Notes under the pieces: model-generated
Told to the model about the DNA's origin: nothing
The model's input: only the letters and a program-made list of their open reading frames with translations
Database searches by the model: none
Shown: positions 1 to 6,653 of the stretch, in pieces
How positions within the stretch are numbered: position 1 is the stretch's first letter
Layout: every line of letters begins with the position of its first letter
Assembly: GCA_964594045.1 (NCBI GenBank)
Contig: CAZQKR010000006.1
Span: 68,664-132,663, forward strand
DNA length: 64,000 nt
Direction of reading: 5' to 3'
Source: UBA2365 sp964594045
GTDB lineage: Bacteria; Bacteroidota; Bacteroidia; Chitinophagales; Saprospiraceae
Position numbers and translations under genes: made by a program

Positions 1-2
1 AC

Positions 3-935
3 GCCACAAAAGAGAAAGGGAAACAACTGCCGTTGTTTGTTGGCTATAACATAACCGATAAGGAAATTCATTGGCAGGTCATTATGTTGGAAATTGGCAA
101 CTTTCCAATTTATGGCGAAAAAGTAAATCAGCAATGGCTTACAATGATAGACGGTAACAGAAGCATTGATTGGGCTATGACAAGAAATTGTTCTTACAAG
201 TATTTTTTTGGCCGAGGACGGTTAAACGAAAAATTGACTGACGGAAACACTTTAATCATCGGCATCGGTGCTATTGGAAGTATTGTTGCCATAACTTTGG
301 TAAGAAGCGGCTGCACAAAAGTTGATTTCATTGATTACGATATAAAAGAACCTGAAAATGTTTGCAGATCGGAATACTCATTCTTTACGGGAATAACCAA
401 TAAAACCAATGATTTGATAAATGAGATGTGCTTAATCTCGCCCTTCTTTGAACCAACTAATTGCGGCTACGATTATTCAGAAGCATTTGATTTCTTCCTA
501 AAATCACATTTAACAGACACGGCCATAAAAAAAGAAATAGAAAAACGGCTTAACGAATACGATGTGATTTTTGATTGTTCAGCCGATAACGATTTGCTTT
601 ATATACTAAGTCAATTAAAAATAGATACTACACTTTTAAACCTTTCAATATCAAACCATGCTAAGCAATTAGTATGTGCTATCGAACAAAATAGGTATGA
701 GTTTATTAGCACACAATTCAACGGAAATGTATTGAAGTTTGATGTTGATGATTTACACAACCCAACAGGCTGTTGGAATCCGACATTTAAGGCTTCTTAC
801 AATGATATAAATATGCTTGTGCAGTTTGCCATTAAGCACATCAATTTAAGATTTGAACAAGACAAGGCTTTGAGAAACTTTGTAATTGAAACTGATGATA
901 TAGATTGCCTTACCATTAAACTGAAAGAATTTTGA
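3..935 (+). CDS. E1/ThiF-like adenylyltransferase (Cap2-like), 5' end outside window
   Basis: The reading frame is open to the left edge, so the protein is incomplete. A TTG at 33 could start it, but codons before it continue without a stop. The visible 311 residues hold a Rossmann ATP-binding signature (LIIGIGAIGS) followed by a strand ending in an acidic pair (FIDYD), as in the E1/ThiF/MoeB superfamily that adenylates the C-terminus of a ubiquitin-like target. A Cys in the segment TGCWNPTF near the C-terminus is a candidate thioester cysteine. About 80 residues before the Rossmann fold would fit the linker of Cap2, in which an E2 domain precedes the E1, but no E2 is visible. The stop overlaps the next start (TTGA), so it is probably translationally coupled to the JAB gene. 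Family call firm; CBASS (Cap2) or Bub/Bil assignment is inference. Confidence 0.8.
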   Translation, partial: ATKEKGKQLPLFVGYNITDKEIHWQVIMLEIGNFPIYGEKVNQQWLTMIDGNRSIDWAMTRNCSYKYFFGRGRLNEKLTDGNTLIIGIGAIGSIVAITLVRSGCTKVDFIDYDIKEPENVCRSEYSFFTGITNKTNDLINEMCLISPFFEPTNCGYDYSEAFDFFLKSHLTDTAIKKEIEKRLNEYDVIFDCSADNDLLYILSQLKIDTTLLNLSISNHAKQLVCAIEQNRYEFISTQFNGNVLKFDVDDLHNPTGCWNPTFKASYNDINMLVQFAIKHINLRFEQDKALRNFVIETDDIDCLTIKLKEF

Positions 936-1396
936 TTTTAAGAATAGATAAAATAGGATTGAGCATTGAAGCTGACGATGAATTATTAAACAGCCTCGTT
1001 GAAAAAGGGAAAAGCCATTACCCAAATGAGTTTGGCGGTTTCTTGGTTGGATATTATGCCGATGACAACAAGCAATTATACATTACCGATACCATATTGC
1101 CTAAAAGTTTCAAGGCTTCAAAATACAACTTTGAAAGAAGTACCATAGGAATTGAGAAAAAACTCGGTACTTACTATAAAGAAACACCTCAAAAATTTTA
1201 TGTTGGGGAATGGCATACGCACCCCGATAATAGCCCTATTCCAAGTTCAACAGATATTTCGGCAATAAATGCAATCATAAATAATCAAAATGCTTGTCTT
1301 GTCAATCCTGTATTGCTGATTATAGGCTATTCCAAAACAAAAGTTGATTTTGGATTTTATGTTTGGTTTGAAAATGAATTGTACAAATATGAGTAA
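932..1396 (+). CDS. JAB/JAMM-family metalloprotease (Cap3-like)
   Basis: A 154-residue single-domain Mov34/MPN protein. The complete JAMM zinc site is visible: E33 (NEFGG), then H95-x-H97-P and S105-x-x-D108 in GEWHTHPDNSPIPSSTD. Family members cleave isopeptide bonds or trim ubiquitin-like proteins, and in type II CBASS the equivalent Cap3 reverses conjugation by the E1-E2 protein. It starts with TTG inside the stop of the E1 gene (TTGA) and ends 8 nt inside the next gene, so the three genes look like one tightly coupled operon. No signal peptide, so cytoplasmic. Since all ligands are present it should be active. The substrate cannot be told because no ubiquitin-like gene or cyclase lies inside the window. 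Confidence 0.88.
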   Translation: MILRIDKIGLSIEADDELLNSLVEKGKSHYPNEFGGFLVGYYADDNKQLYITDTILPKSFKASKYNFERSTIGIEKKLGTYYKETPQKFYVGEWHTHPDNSPIPSSTDISAINAIINNQNACLVNPVLLIIGYSKTKVDFGFYVWFENELYKYE

Positions 1397-2213
1397 AGTG
1401 GATTTAAAACAGTTGTTCAATGGTTTGCAGAAACAAATGTCTGCACAACTCAATACGGACAGGAAATTTATTGACCACTCGGGTTCAAAAGGTGATGCCT
1501 TAGAAAATGCGTGGATAGAATGGTTACGAAAATACTTACCGAATAGGTATTGTGTTGATAAAGCCATTGTGATAGACCACGAAGGCAATACAAGCCAACA
1601 AATGGATATTGTGATTTACGATAATTGGTTTACTCCATTTATTTTTAATCAAAACGGTTTTTACTACATACCTGCCGAAGGTGTGTATGCTGTCTTTGAA
1701 GTAAAACCTGACATACAGGGTAATGTAGGGGACAAAAACTATATTGAATATGCAGGGGAAAAGATTGAAAGTGTACGAGCATTGAAAAGAGAAGCCGCAA
1801 GTTTCATAAATGGTGGCATCAAATCTAATCCTCGCCCTTTAACTAAAATCGTTGGCGGTATTCTATGTAGTACAAATACTTTTACACATAAAAACAATGA
1901 CACTATAACAGGACATCTGAAAGCATTAGATAATCTCCAAAGTATTGATTTGGGTTGTATTGCCGATTATGGAAGTTTTTATATTGACTATAATCCTAAT
2001 GCAGAAATTACAATCGCCGGACAAAATGCTTATTTAGAATTTTACTCCAACAGGAAATTCAACAAAATTAAATTCAGCAATGCCGACCATTCTTTTGTAA
2101 CATTTTTTATGCAATTAACACGATACTTGCAACAAGCAATAGGAACGATACCTGCAATTAACTTAAATGCCTACTTGAAAAATATAGGTGAAGAAGTTGA
2201 TGAACAAATATAG
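1389..2213 (+). CDS. DUF6602-like protein with PD-(D/E)XK-type nuclease signature
   Basis: I chose the ATG at 1389 (MSKVDLKQLF), which overlaps the JAB stop by 8 nt and gives 274 residues. ATG 1374 is possible. The N-terminal half has a helix with an acidic residue (GDALENAWIEWL, about 36-47), then QMDIVIYD (D73) and AVFEVK (E104-x-K106): the D...ExK order of PD-(D/E)XK nucleases and of DUF6602-like proteins. The C-terminal half is not recognised. Its position as the third coupled gene behind an E1 and a JAB suggests it is the effector or an accessory nuclease of the same defence operon. That role is inference: the motif is visible but neither activity nor ligand sensing is. The operon seems to end here, because a reversed gene remnant starts 9 nt downstream. 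Confidence 0.65.
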   Translation: MSKVDLKQLFNGLQKQMSAQLNTDRKFIDHSGSKGDALENAWIEWLRKYLPNRYCVDKAIVIDHEGNTSQQMDIVIYDNWFTPFIFNQNGFYYIPAEGVYAVFEVKPDIQGNVGDKNYIEYAGEKIESVRALKREAASFINGGIKSNPRPLTKIVGGILCSTNTFTHKNNDTITGHLKALDNLQSIDLGCIADYGSFYIDYNPNAEITIAGQNAYLEFYSNRKFNKIKFSNADHSFVTFFMQLTRYLQQAIGTIPAINLNAYLKNIGEEVDEQI

Positions 2214-2321
2214 GGTTCATATTATTTGTAATGTCTAACCTCTTTTTCAATGTCTGAAAGTTGAATATAAAATTCGTCTTTCTTATTTTTCTTTGCTTCC
2301 GGTAAATTTTTAATATGAACC
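2214..2321. repeat. 11-bp perfect inverted repeat around methylase remnant
   Basis: GGTTCATATTA (2214-2224) is repeated in reverse complement as TAATATGAACC (2311-2321), 86 bp apart. The left copy directly follows the stop of the DUF6602-like gene and supplies the stop codon of the reversed methyltransferase remnant. The right copy lies inside that remnant, near its start. It may mark a fold-back or inversion junction. Confidence 0.5.
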
Positions 2322-2332
2322 GTTTCCGCCAT
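2222..2332 (-). pseudogene. N-terminal remnant of EcoRI-type adenine-specific methyltransferase
   Basis: Only 36 codons remain, starting with ATG at 2332 and stopping at TAA in the inverted repeat. The peptide contains AKKNKKDEFYIQLSDIEKE and ends in VRHYK. This closely matches, from memory of the family, the conserved N-terminus of EcoRI-family adenine methyltransferases (…AKKAKNDEFYTQLSDIE…HYK), which continues for several hundred residues in intact genes. Everything after HYK, including the catalytic motif, is missing. The reading frame is too short to have been caught by length-based calling. It suggests that the defence operon was inserted into, or recombined with, an older restriction-modification locus. 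It is surely non-functional as a methylase. Confidence 0.65.
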
Positions 2333-3001
2333 TGTTGCCCAATTTACGGCAACAAGTCTTTCGGTAACTGTCGGCTAAATACTGTCTATGCCCGCTGTCC
2401 AGTTAGCCTTGCTGCCAACTTGTTTATAGTCACCACAAAAAAATACCACCCTTCAGGTCTTTCCTAATATTTATAAGCTATTCGTCCCATATCATCTTAT
2501 ATACCCAATCAGTTATTACACTCCGAATGCTCTCTGAATCACCTAATCCCTATATTTAATAAACGATAATCAATCAAATGATTTTACCCCTGATTCTAAT
2601 TAGTGAAAAAGCAATACGAAAAGTGCAATATAGGAAACAACATAGGTAAATCCCATATAAAACCAGTAACCATTGTTGTGGGGAGGCACATTTATGATTT
2701 TGATACAACGATGCTTTCGGAACAGGAACTCAGCAGCAGGCAGCCAAATACGGCGATAAAAATATTTCTGAAATGCATAAGGCTGGATTTACAGGTATTC
2801 AAAAAAGTTGTATGTGAAACCTTATTGACGGGGATATCGATAAAATTTAGCCTGCTAAATAAAATTCTCGTGTTAACTTCACTTTGATCCGTGAAGGAAA
2901 AGAAACAAAAATTTTCATTTTATTTATATGCCATACATCCCATTTTTCCATTAATTTCGGGAATTTAACTTCAAATTTTTCAATAAAGAAAATTTTAAAC
3001 C
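2333..3001. other. Intergenic, decayed sequence, no intact gene
   Basis: About 670 bases. A short imperfect stem, GGCTAA (2373-2378) to TTAGCC (2411-2416), resembles a cassette recombination site only loosely. On the + strand an open stretch 2603-2887 (94 codons, GTG start) and a second frame around 2709-2830 (containing FGTGTQQQAAKYGDKN) both look like pieces of one decayed gene, but I do not recognise it. The last 120 bases are AT-rich and probably hold the promoter of the GH5 gene. Confidence 0.4.
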
Positions 3002-4291
3002 ATGCTTCGGAACATTACTTTGCTTTCACCTCTGGTATTTGTTTTTTTGTTTTTGACTTCCTGTCAGAAAGGATCATTTGTTACAACTGAAGGTACTCAA
3101 TTTACCCAGAATGGCAAACCCTATATATTCATGGGCACCAACTACTGGTATGGTGGATACCTGTGGCAGGACAGCCTGAACAATGGAAAGGAACGCTTGC
3201 AAAAAGAACTGGATTTCCTGGTATCACATGGCGTGAGCAATCTCAGGGTGATGATCAGCGGTGAAGGTGATGGGAGCTACCCCTTCAGGATCTATCCGGC
3301 GGTGCAGCCTGAACCAGGTGTTTTCGATGAGCAGATCATGAAGAGTTTTGATCATTTGATGCAGGAAGCCGGTAAAAGAAATATGAAACTCATTATGGTG
3401 CTCAACAACAACTGGGAATGGAGCGGTGGATTCGGCAAATACCTGGAATGGGCAGGAAAAGGAACCGCGCCCTGGCCAAAAACAGATGCCTGGGATTGGG
3501 ATGCGTACAGAGCCTACATCGCGCAGTTTTACAGTTGCACACCCTGCATGGAAGCCAATGAAAAATGGATAAAAACCATTTTGAACAGAAAAAACACCTT
3601 CACCCAAATGTATTATTATGAAGACCCTGCTATCATGGCATGGGAACTGGCCAACGAACCCCGTCCGATGATGCCGGAAGCTGTAGAGCATTACAGAAAA
3701 TGGATCAAAAACACTGCCGGACTGATCAAAAGTCTTTCAAAAAATCACCTGGTCACAACCGGTGTCGAAGGATATTTCGGAACCGAACAGGATATGGGCT
3801 TATTTGAAAGTATTCATAAAATGGAAGAGATCGACTACGCCACCATACATATCTGGCCAAAAACCTGGCAATGGTATGACGGCAAAAGTGAAAACTCCGT
3901 AACGGATGAAACCCTGAAAAAAACGATCGATTACATTGAAGCCCATGCAAAGGTGATGCGCAAAATCAACAAACCACTCGTTGTGGAAGAGTTCGGTTTG
4001 CATCGCGATGGCAATTTTTTTATACCGGATGCAACTGTCCTTAACCGGGATAAATACTATTCCACGGTGTTTGAAACCGGAATGAACAATGGAATTGCAG
4101 GATATAATTTCTGGGGAGCATTTACCCTGGAAAATAAAACTACGCCCGATTTTTTCTGGAAACCCGGAATGCCGTATTCAGCAGACCCGCCTCAGGAAGA
4201 ACAAGGGCTTTATGGTGTTTTCATGGAAGATTCAACCACCTGGAGTGTGATCAAAAGCTTTTCTGAAAAAATCAAGGGAACTGTTTTTTAA
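3002..4291 (+). CDS. Glycoside hydrolase family 5 lipoprotein, mannanase-like
   Basis: A 429-residue secreted (βα)8-barrel glycosidase. The N-terminus is a lipoprotein signal (hydrophobic stretch, lipobox LTSC with C21), so it should be anchored to a membrane and probably exposed. The GH5 acid/base sits in WELANEP (E219) and the nucleophile in VVEEFGL (E330). The N-terminal FTQNGKPYIFMGTNYWY and the many Trp residues in the cleft fit the GH5_7 endo-1,4-β-mannanase type, hydrolysing mannan or glucomannan backbones. Exact substrate is inferred. No SusC/SusD pair or other mannan genes are adjacent, so it is not part of a visible polysaccharide locus. Its neighbour after 500 bases is a response regulator. 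ATG 3002 is immediately before the signal peptide. Confidence 0.85.
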   Translation: MLRNITLLSPLVFVFLFLTSCQKGSFVTTEGTQFTQNGKPYIFMGTNYWYGGYLWQDSLNNGKERLQKELDFLVSHGVSNLRVMISGEGDGSYPFRIYPAVQPEPGVFDEQIMKSFDHLMQEAGKRNMKLIMVLNNNWEWSGGFGKYLEWAGKGTAPWPKTDAWDWDAYRAYIAQFYSCTPCMEANEKWIKTILNRKNTFTQMYYYEDPAIMAWELANEPRPMMPEAVEHYRKWIKNTAGLIKSLSKNHLVTTGVEGYFGTEQDMGLFESIHKMEEIDYATIHIWPKTWQWYDGKSENSVTDETLKKTIDYIEAHAKVMRKINKPLVVEEFGLHRDGNFFIPDATVLNRDKYYSTVFETGMNNGIAGYNFWGAFTLENKTTPDFFWKPGMPYSADPPQEEQGLYGVFMEDSTTWSVIKSFSEKIKGTVF

Positions 4292-4797
4292 CAGGTCTGC
4301 CTGCCGATAAAAACGGTTTTCAGCATGGAATTGACCGGGATGAAAATTTTCCTGCTTTGCCATATTATTCAGCTGTGCTCGAATCTATGAATATGTTCAG
4401 CAAAATTCCGATTGAAATAATGGCCATCACGGTCATGATCAGGGGCCTGATCAGCTTGATGTAAATGAAATGAATTTTTGTTTTCATCTGTTTTTTGAAT
4501 TTGTTTTTTTATTGCCGGATGGAACCTTTGATGATCTTAATAATCCTGGGTATCAGAATTAAATGACTATTTGGATCATGTCGGTTTCATCTTTTGTAAA
4601 GCAAATTTAAGTTTGAACAGTCTGGGACAGGCAGAAATGGTATTGAAGAAAATTTTAAGAATCATCTTGATTTTTCACATTTAATTAATATTGATTATCA
4701 TTGCATTCAACGGATTATCATTTTCTTTGCAGTATGTTTGTAGGGGTGATTGTAGGGTTTGTCGGAACTATGCGCTAACCAACAGAACAATATCATA
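4292..4797. other. Intergenic region before response regulator
   Basis: No intact gene. A 50-codon open stretch at about 4411-4562 (GHHGHDQGPDQLDVNEM) has no start codon and follows a stop. It may be the end of a decayed gene, not recognised. The right half is AT-rich and contains the candidate -7 element at 4733-4740. Confidence 0.35.
4733..4740 (+). promoter_or_regulatory. Candidate -7 element TATGTTTG
   Basis: TATGTTTG matches the Bacteroidota -7 consensus TAnnTTTG, 64 bases before the chosen ATG of the response regulator. A matching TTG 19-20 bases upstream is absent, so confidence is low. Confidence 0.3.
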
Positions 4798-4803
4798 ATG
4801 CAA

Positions 4804-5502
4804 ATGGAAAACATCAAGATATTATTGGTTGACGATGAGGAAGAAATTCTGGATTTTTTGTCGTACAATCTTGAAAAGTCTGGTTTTGTTGTTTACAGGG
4901 CCATGTCTGGTCGTGAGGCCATCGACCTGGCTAAAGTGATCCTGCCGGACATCATTGTGCTGGATGTCATGATGCCGGACATGGACGGTATTGAAACCTG
5001 CAGCCTTATGCGTCAGAATCATGACCTCAATGATTCCATCATCTGTTTTTTGTCGGCAAAAAATGATGACATCACCAAAATCTCAGGATTTGAATACGGT
5101 GCGGATGATTTCATAGTCAAACCCATAAAGCCCGCCGTTTTCATTGCCAAGATGAAATCCCTGCTCAGGAGAAAACACCTTTCTTTGTCCGGTACGGGTA
5201 AAATCAAGATCAATGACCTGAAGATCAATCTGGATAAGAAAAAAGTGAAAAAAGGCGAAGTCAGTCTGGATCTGACCAAAATCGAATATAACCTTTTGTT
5301 GTTGTTCGTCAACAGCCCGGACAAGATCTTCTCCAGGGATGAAATTTATATGTACATCTGGGGGACTGCCATCCTGGTGGGTGACCGGACAATGGATGTG
5401 CATATCCGTAACCTGAGAAAAAAGATCGGTTCTGAAAATATCCGCACACATAAGGGGATTGGTTACTCTTTTAACCTGATCCATTCTAAAAACGGGAACT
5501 GA
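4804..5502 (+). CDS. OmpR/PhoB-family response regulator
   Basis: A DNA-binding two-component regulator of 232 residues from ATG 4804 (MENIKILLVDD). An in-frame TTG at 4759 would add 15 poorly conserved residues. The receiver domain (1-120) has the acidic pocket D10/D11, phospho-acceptor D54 (IIVLDVMMPD), S84 and K106 (FIVKPIKP), so it should be phosphorylatable. The C-terminal winged helix (about 135-225) ends in the typical DRTMDVHIRNLRKKIG and GIGYSF motifs. It is followed, tail-to-tail and only 11 bases away, by a PhoR-like kinase on the other strand, the likely partner. The protein ends in KNGN and its stop codon lies in a hairpin shared with the kinase gene. PhoB-like by type; the regulon is unknown. 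Confidence 0.92.
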   Translation: MENIKILLVDDEEEILDFLSYNLEKSGFVVYRAMSGREAIDLAKVILPDIIVLDVMMPDMDGIETCSLMRQNHDLNDSIICFLSAKNDDITKISGFEYGADDFIVKPIKPAVFIAKMKSLLRRKHLSLSGTGKIKINDLKINLDKKKVKKGEVSLDLTKIEYNLLLLFVNSPDKIFSRDEIYMYIWGTAILVGDRTMDVHIRNLRKKIGSENIRTHKGIGYSFNLIHSKNGN

Positions 5503-5527
5503 CCCGTGATCAATCAATTACCGTTTT
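5489..5527. terminator. Bidirectional hairpin spanning both stop codons
   Basis: Arms AAAACGGGAACTGA (5489-5502) and TCAATTACCGTTTT (5514-5527) pair over 14 bp with two mismatches and an 11-base loop. Each inner arm end is the stop codon of one of the two convergent genes. The A-rich and T-rich outer ends suit factor-independent termination in both directions. Confidence 0.55.
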
Positions 5528-6590
5528 CCTTTGGTGCTTTTTCTACTGCGGTGTCCAGTCTGAAACTGAAAGTTGAACCCTTGCCATGTTCGCTTTTCAC
5601 CTCGATTTCCTTGCCCATTCCGGATACAATGTGTTTTACGATGGACAGGCCTAATCCGGAACCTCCTTTATTTCTCGAGCGGCTTGAATCAACCCTGTAA
5701 AACCGGTCAAACAGATGGACCAGGTGTTTTTCTGGAATGCCGATTCCGTTGTCCTCAACCCTGACCAAAACTTCATTTCCTTCAGAACTCAGACTGACAT
5801 TGACATAACCGCCTTCACGTCCGTAATGAATGGCGTTGGAAACCAGGTTCATACACACCTGGTAGATCTTTTTTTTGTCCCCGAATACAGTCGTTGCTTT
5901 TTTAGATGATACGTACAGGTTGATCCGGATATTTTTTTTGGAAGCTACCTGTTCCAGCTCTTCAAAAATGTCTTTGAAAAGTTTTCTCAGATTGAAATTT
6001 TCGGGGTAAAACTGTATTTCACCGGCTTCCAGCCTGGATATCATATCCAGGTCATTGATGATGGACTCCAGCCGGTCGGAATTTTTGATGGCTTTGTCAA
6101 TAAAAGCCATGTTTTTTTCCTGATCAAACAGTGCGCCATCTCTTAGTGTATGCAGATATCCCTGCATGCTGAACAAGGGTGTTTTCAATTCATGGGCGAT
6201 ATCTCCAACGAATTGCTTGCGGTAGTCAGATAGTATTTTGTATTTATCAATCTCTTTTTTATGCTCATCTATCCAGACTTTCACTTCCCTGTTGACATTT
6301 TCATACATGCTGTTGCCAAAATTCACTGGTTTGATTGGAGATGCACCCTCTCTGTGTACGTTCATCGACCGGATGAAAATATTGACCATCGTTTTGAAAT
6401 AATATCTGAAAAAAGTCAGTATGACCACAGTAAAGATCAACCAGGAAATACCTGCCAAAATGAACAGGTTTGGCCAATCGATCTTGCCGTTTGAAAATAA
6501 GTGGACAATAACAGAGATCAGACTGCTCAGAAATGTCAGTAAAAATGATCCCAGAGCAGCCAATACCAGATCAGCATAGCGTTTTCCCAT
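5514..6590 (-). CDS. PhoR-like sensor histidine kinase
   Basis: A 358-residue membrane kinase. Two N-terminal hydrophobic segments (about 7-31 and 41-61) are separated by only about ten residues, so there is almost no extracellular sensor. Signals are probably read in the membrane or the cytoplasm. The dimerisation domain carries the phosphorylated H133 (DIAHELKTPLF). The catalytic domain shows N box NLVSNAIHYG, G1 VEDNGIGIPE, F box LFDRFYRVD and G2 GGSGLGLSIVK. It lies 63 bases downstream of the amylase gene on the same strand, so co-transcription with it is possible, while the likely partner regulator faces it on the opposite strand. The C-terminus KENGN mirrors the regulator's KNGN because both are encoded by one hairpin. 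Confidence 0.9.
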   Translation of the reverse strand: MGKRYADLVLAALGSFLLTFLSSLISVIVHLFSNGKIDWPNLFILAGISWLIFTVVILTFFRYYFKTMVNIFIRSMNVHREGASPIKPVNFGNSMYENVNREVKVWIDEHKKEIDKYKILSDYRKQFVGDIAHELKTPLFSMQGYLHTLRDGALFDQEKNMAFIDKAIKNSDRLESIINDLDMISRLEAGEIQFYPENFNLRKLFKDIFEELEQVASKKNIRINLYVSSKKATTVFGDKKKIYQVCMNLVSNAIHYGREGGYVNVSLSSEGNEVLVRVEDNGIGIPEKHLVHLFDRFYRVDSSRSRNKGGSGLGLSIVKHIVSGMGKEIEVKSEHGKGSTFSFRLDTAVEKAPKENGN

Positions 6591-6653
6591 AGGTCAATCT
6601 GATGTTTTGAGATTGAATTAATAAAAAAAGCAGGAAAACAGTTGATCTTATGG

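Noticed and set aside
2373..2416. Integron attC site
   Set aside because: The GGCTAA/TTAGCC stem does not meet the GTTRRRY/RYYYAAC core pattern and no integrase is visible.
2603..2887. 94-codon + strand frame after the defence operon
   Set aside because: GTG start, no recognisable domain, and a second frame in the same stretch looks equally protein-like, so it is probably a decayed gene and not a functional one.
5514..5700. Small + strand frame opposite the kinase gene
   Set aside because: Shadow of the kinase's catalytic domain, which has complete motifs on the minus strand.
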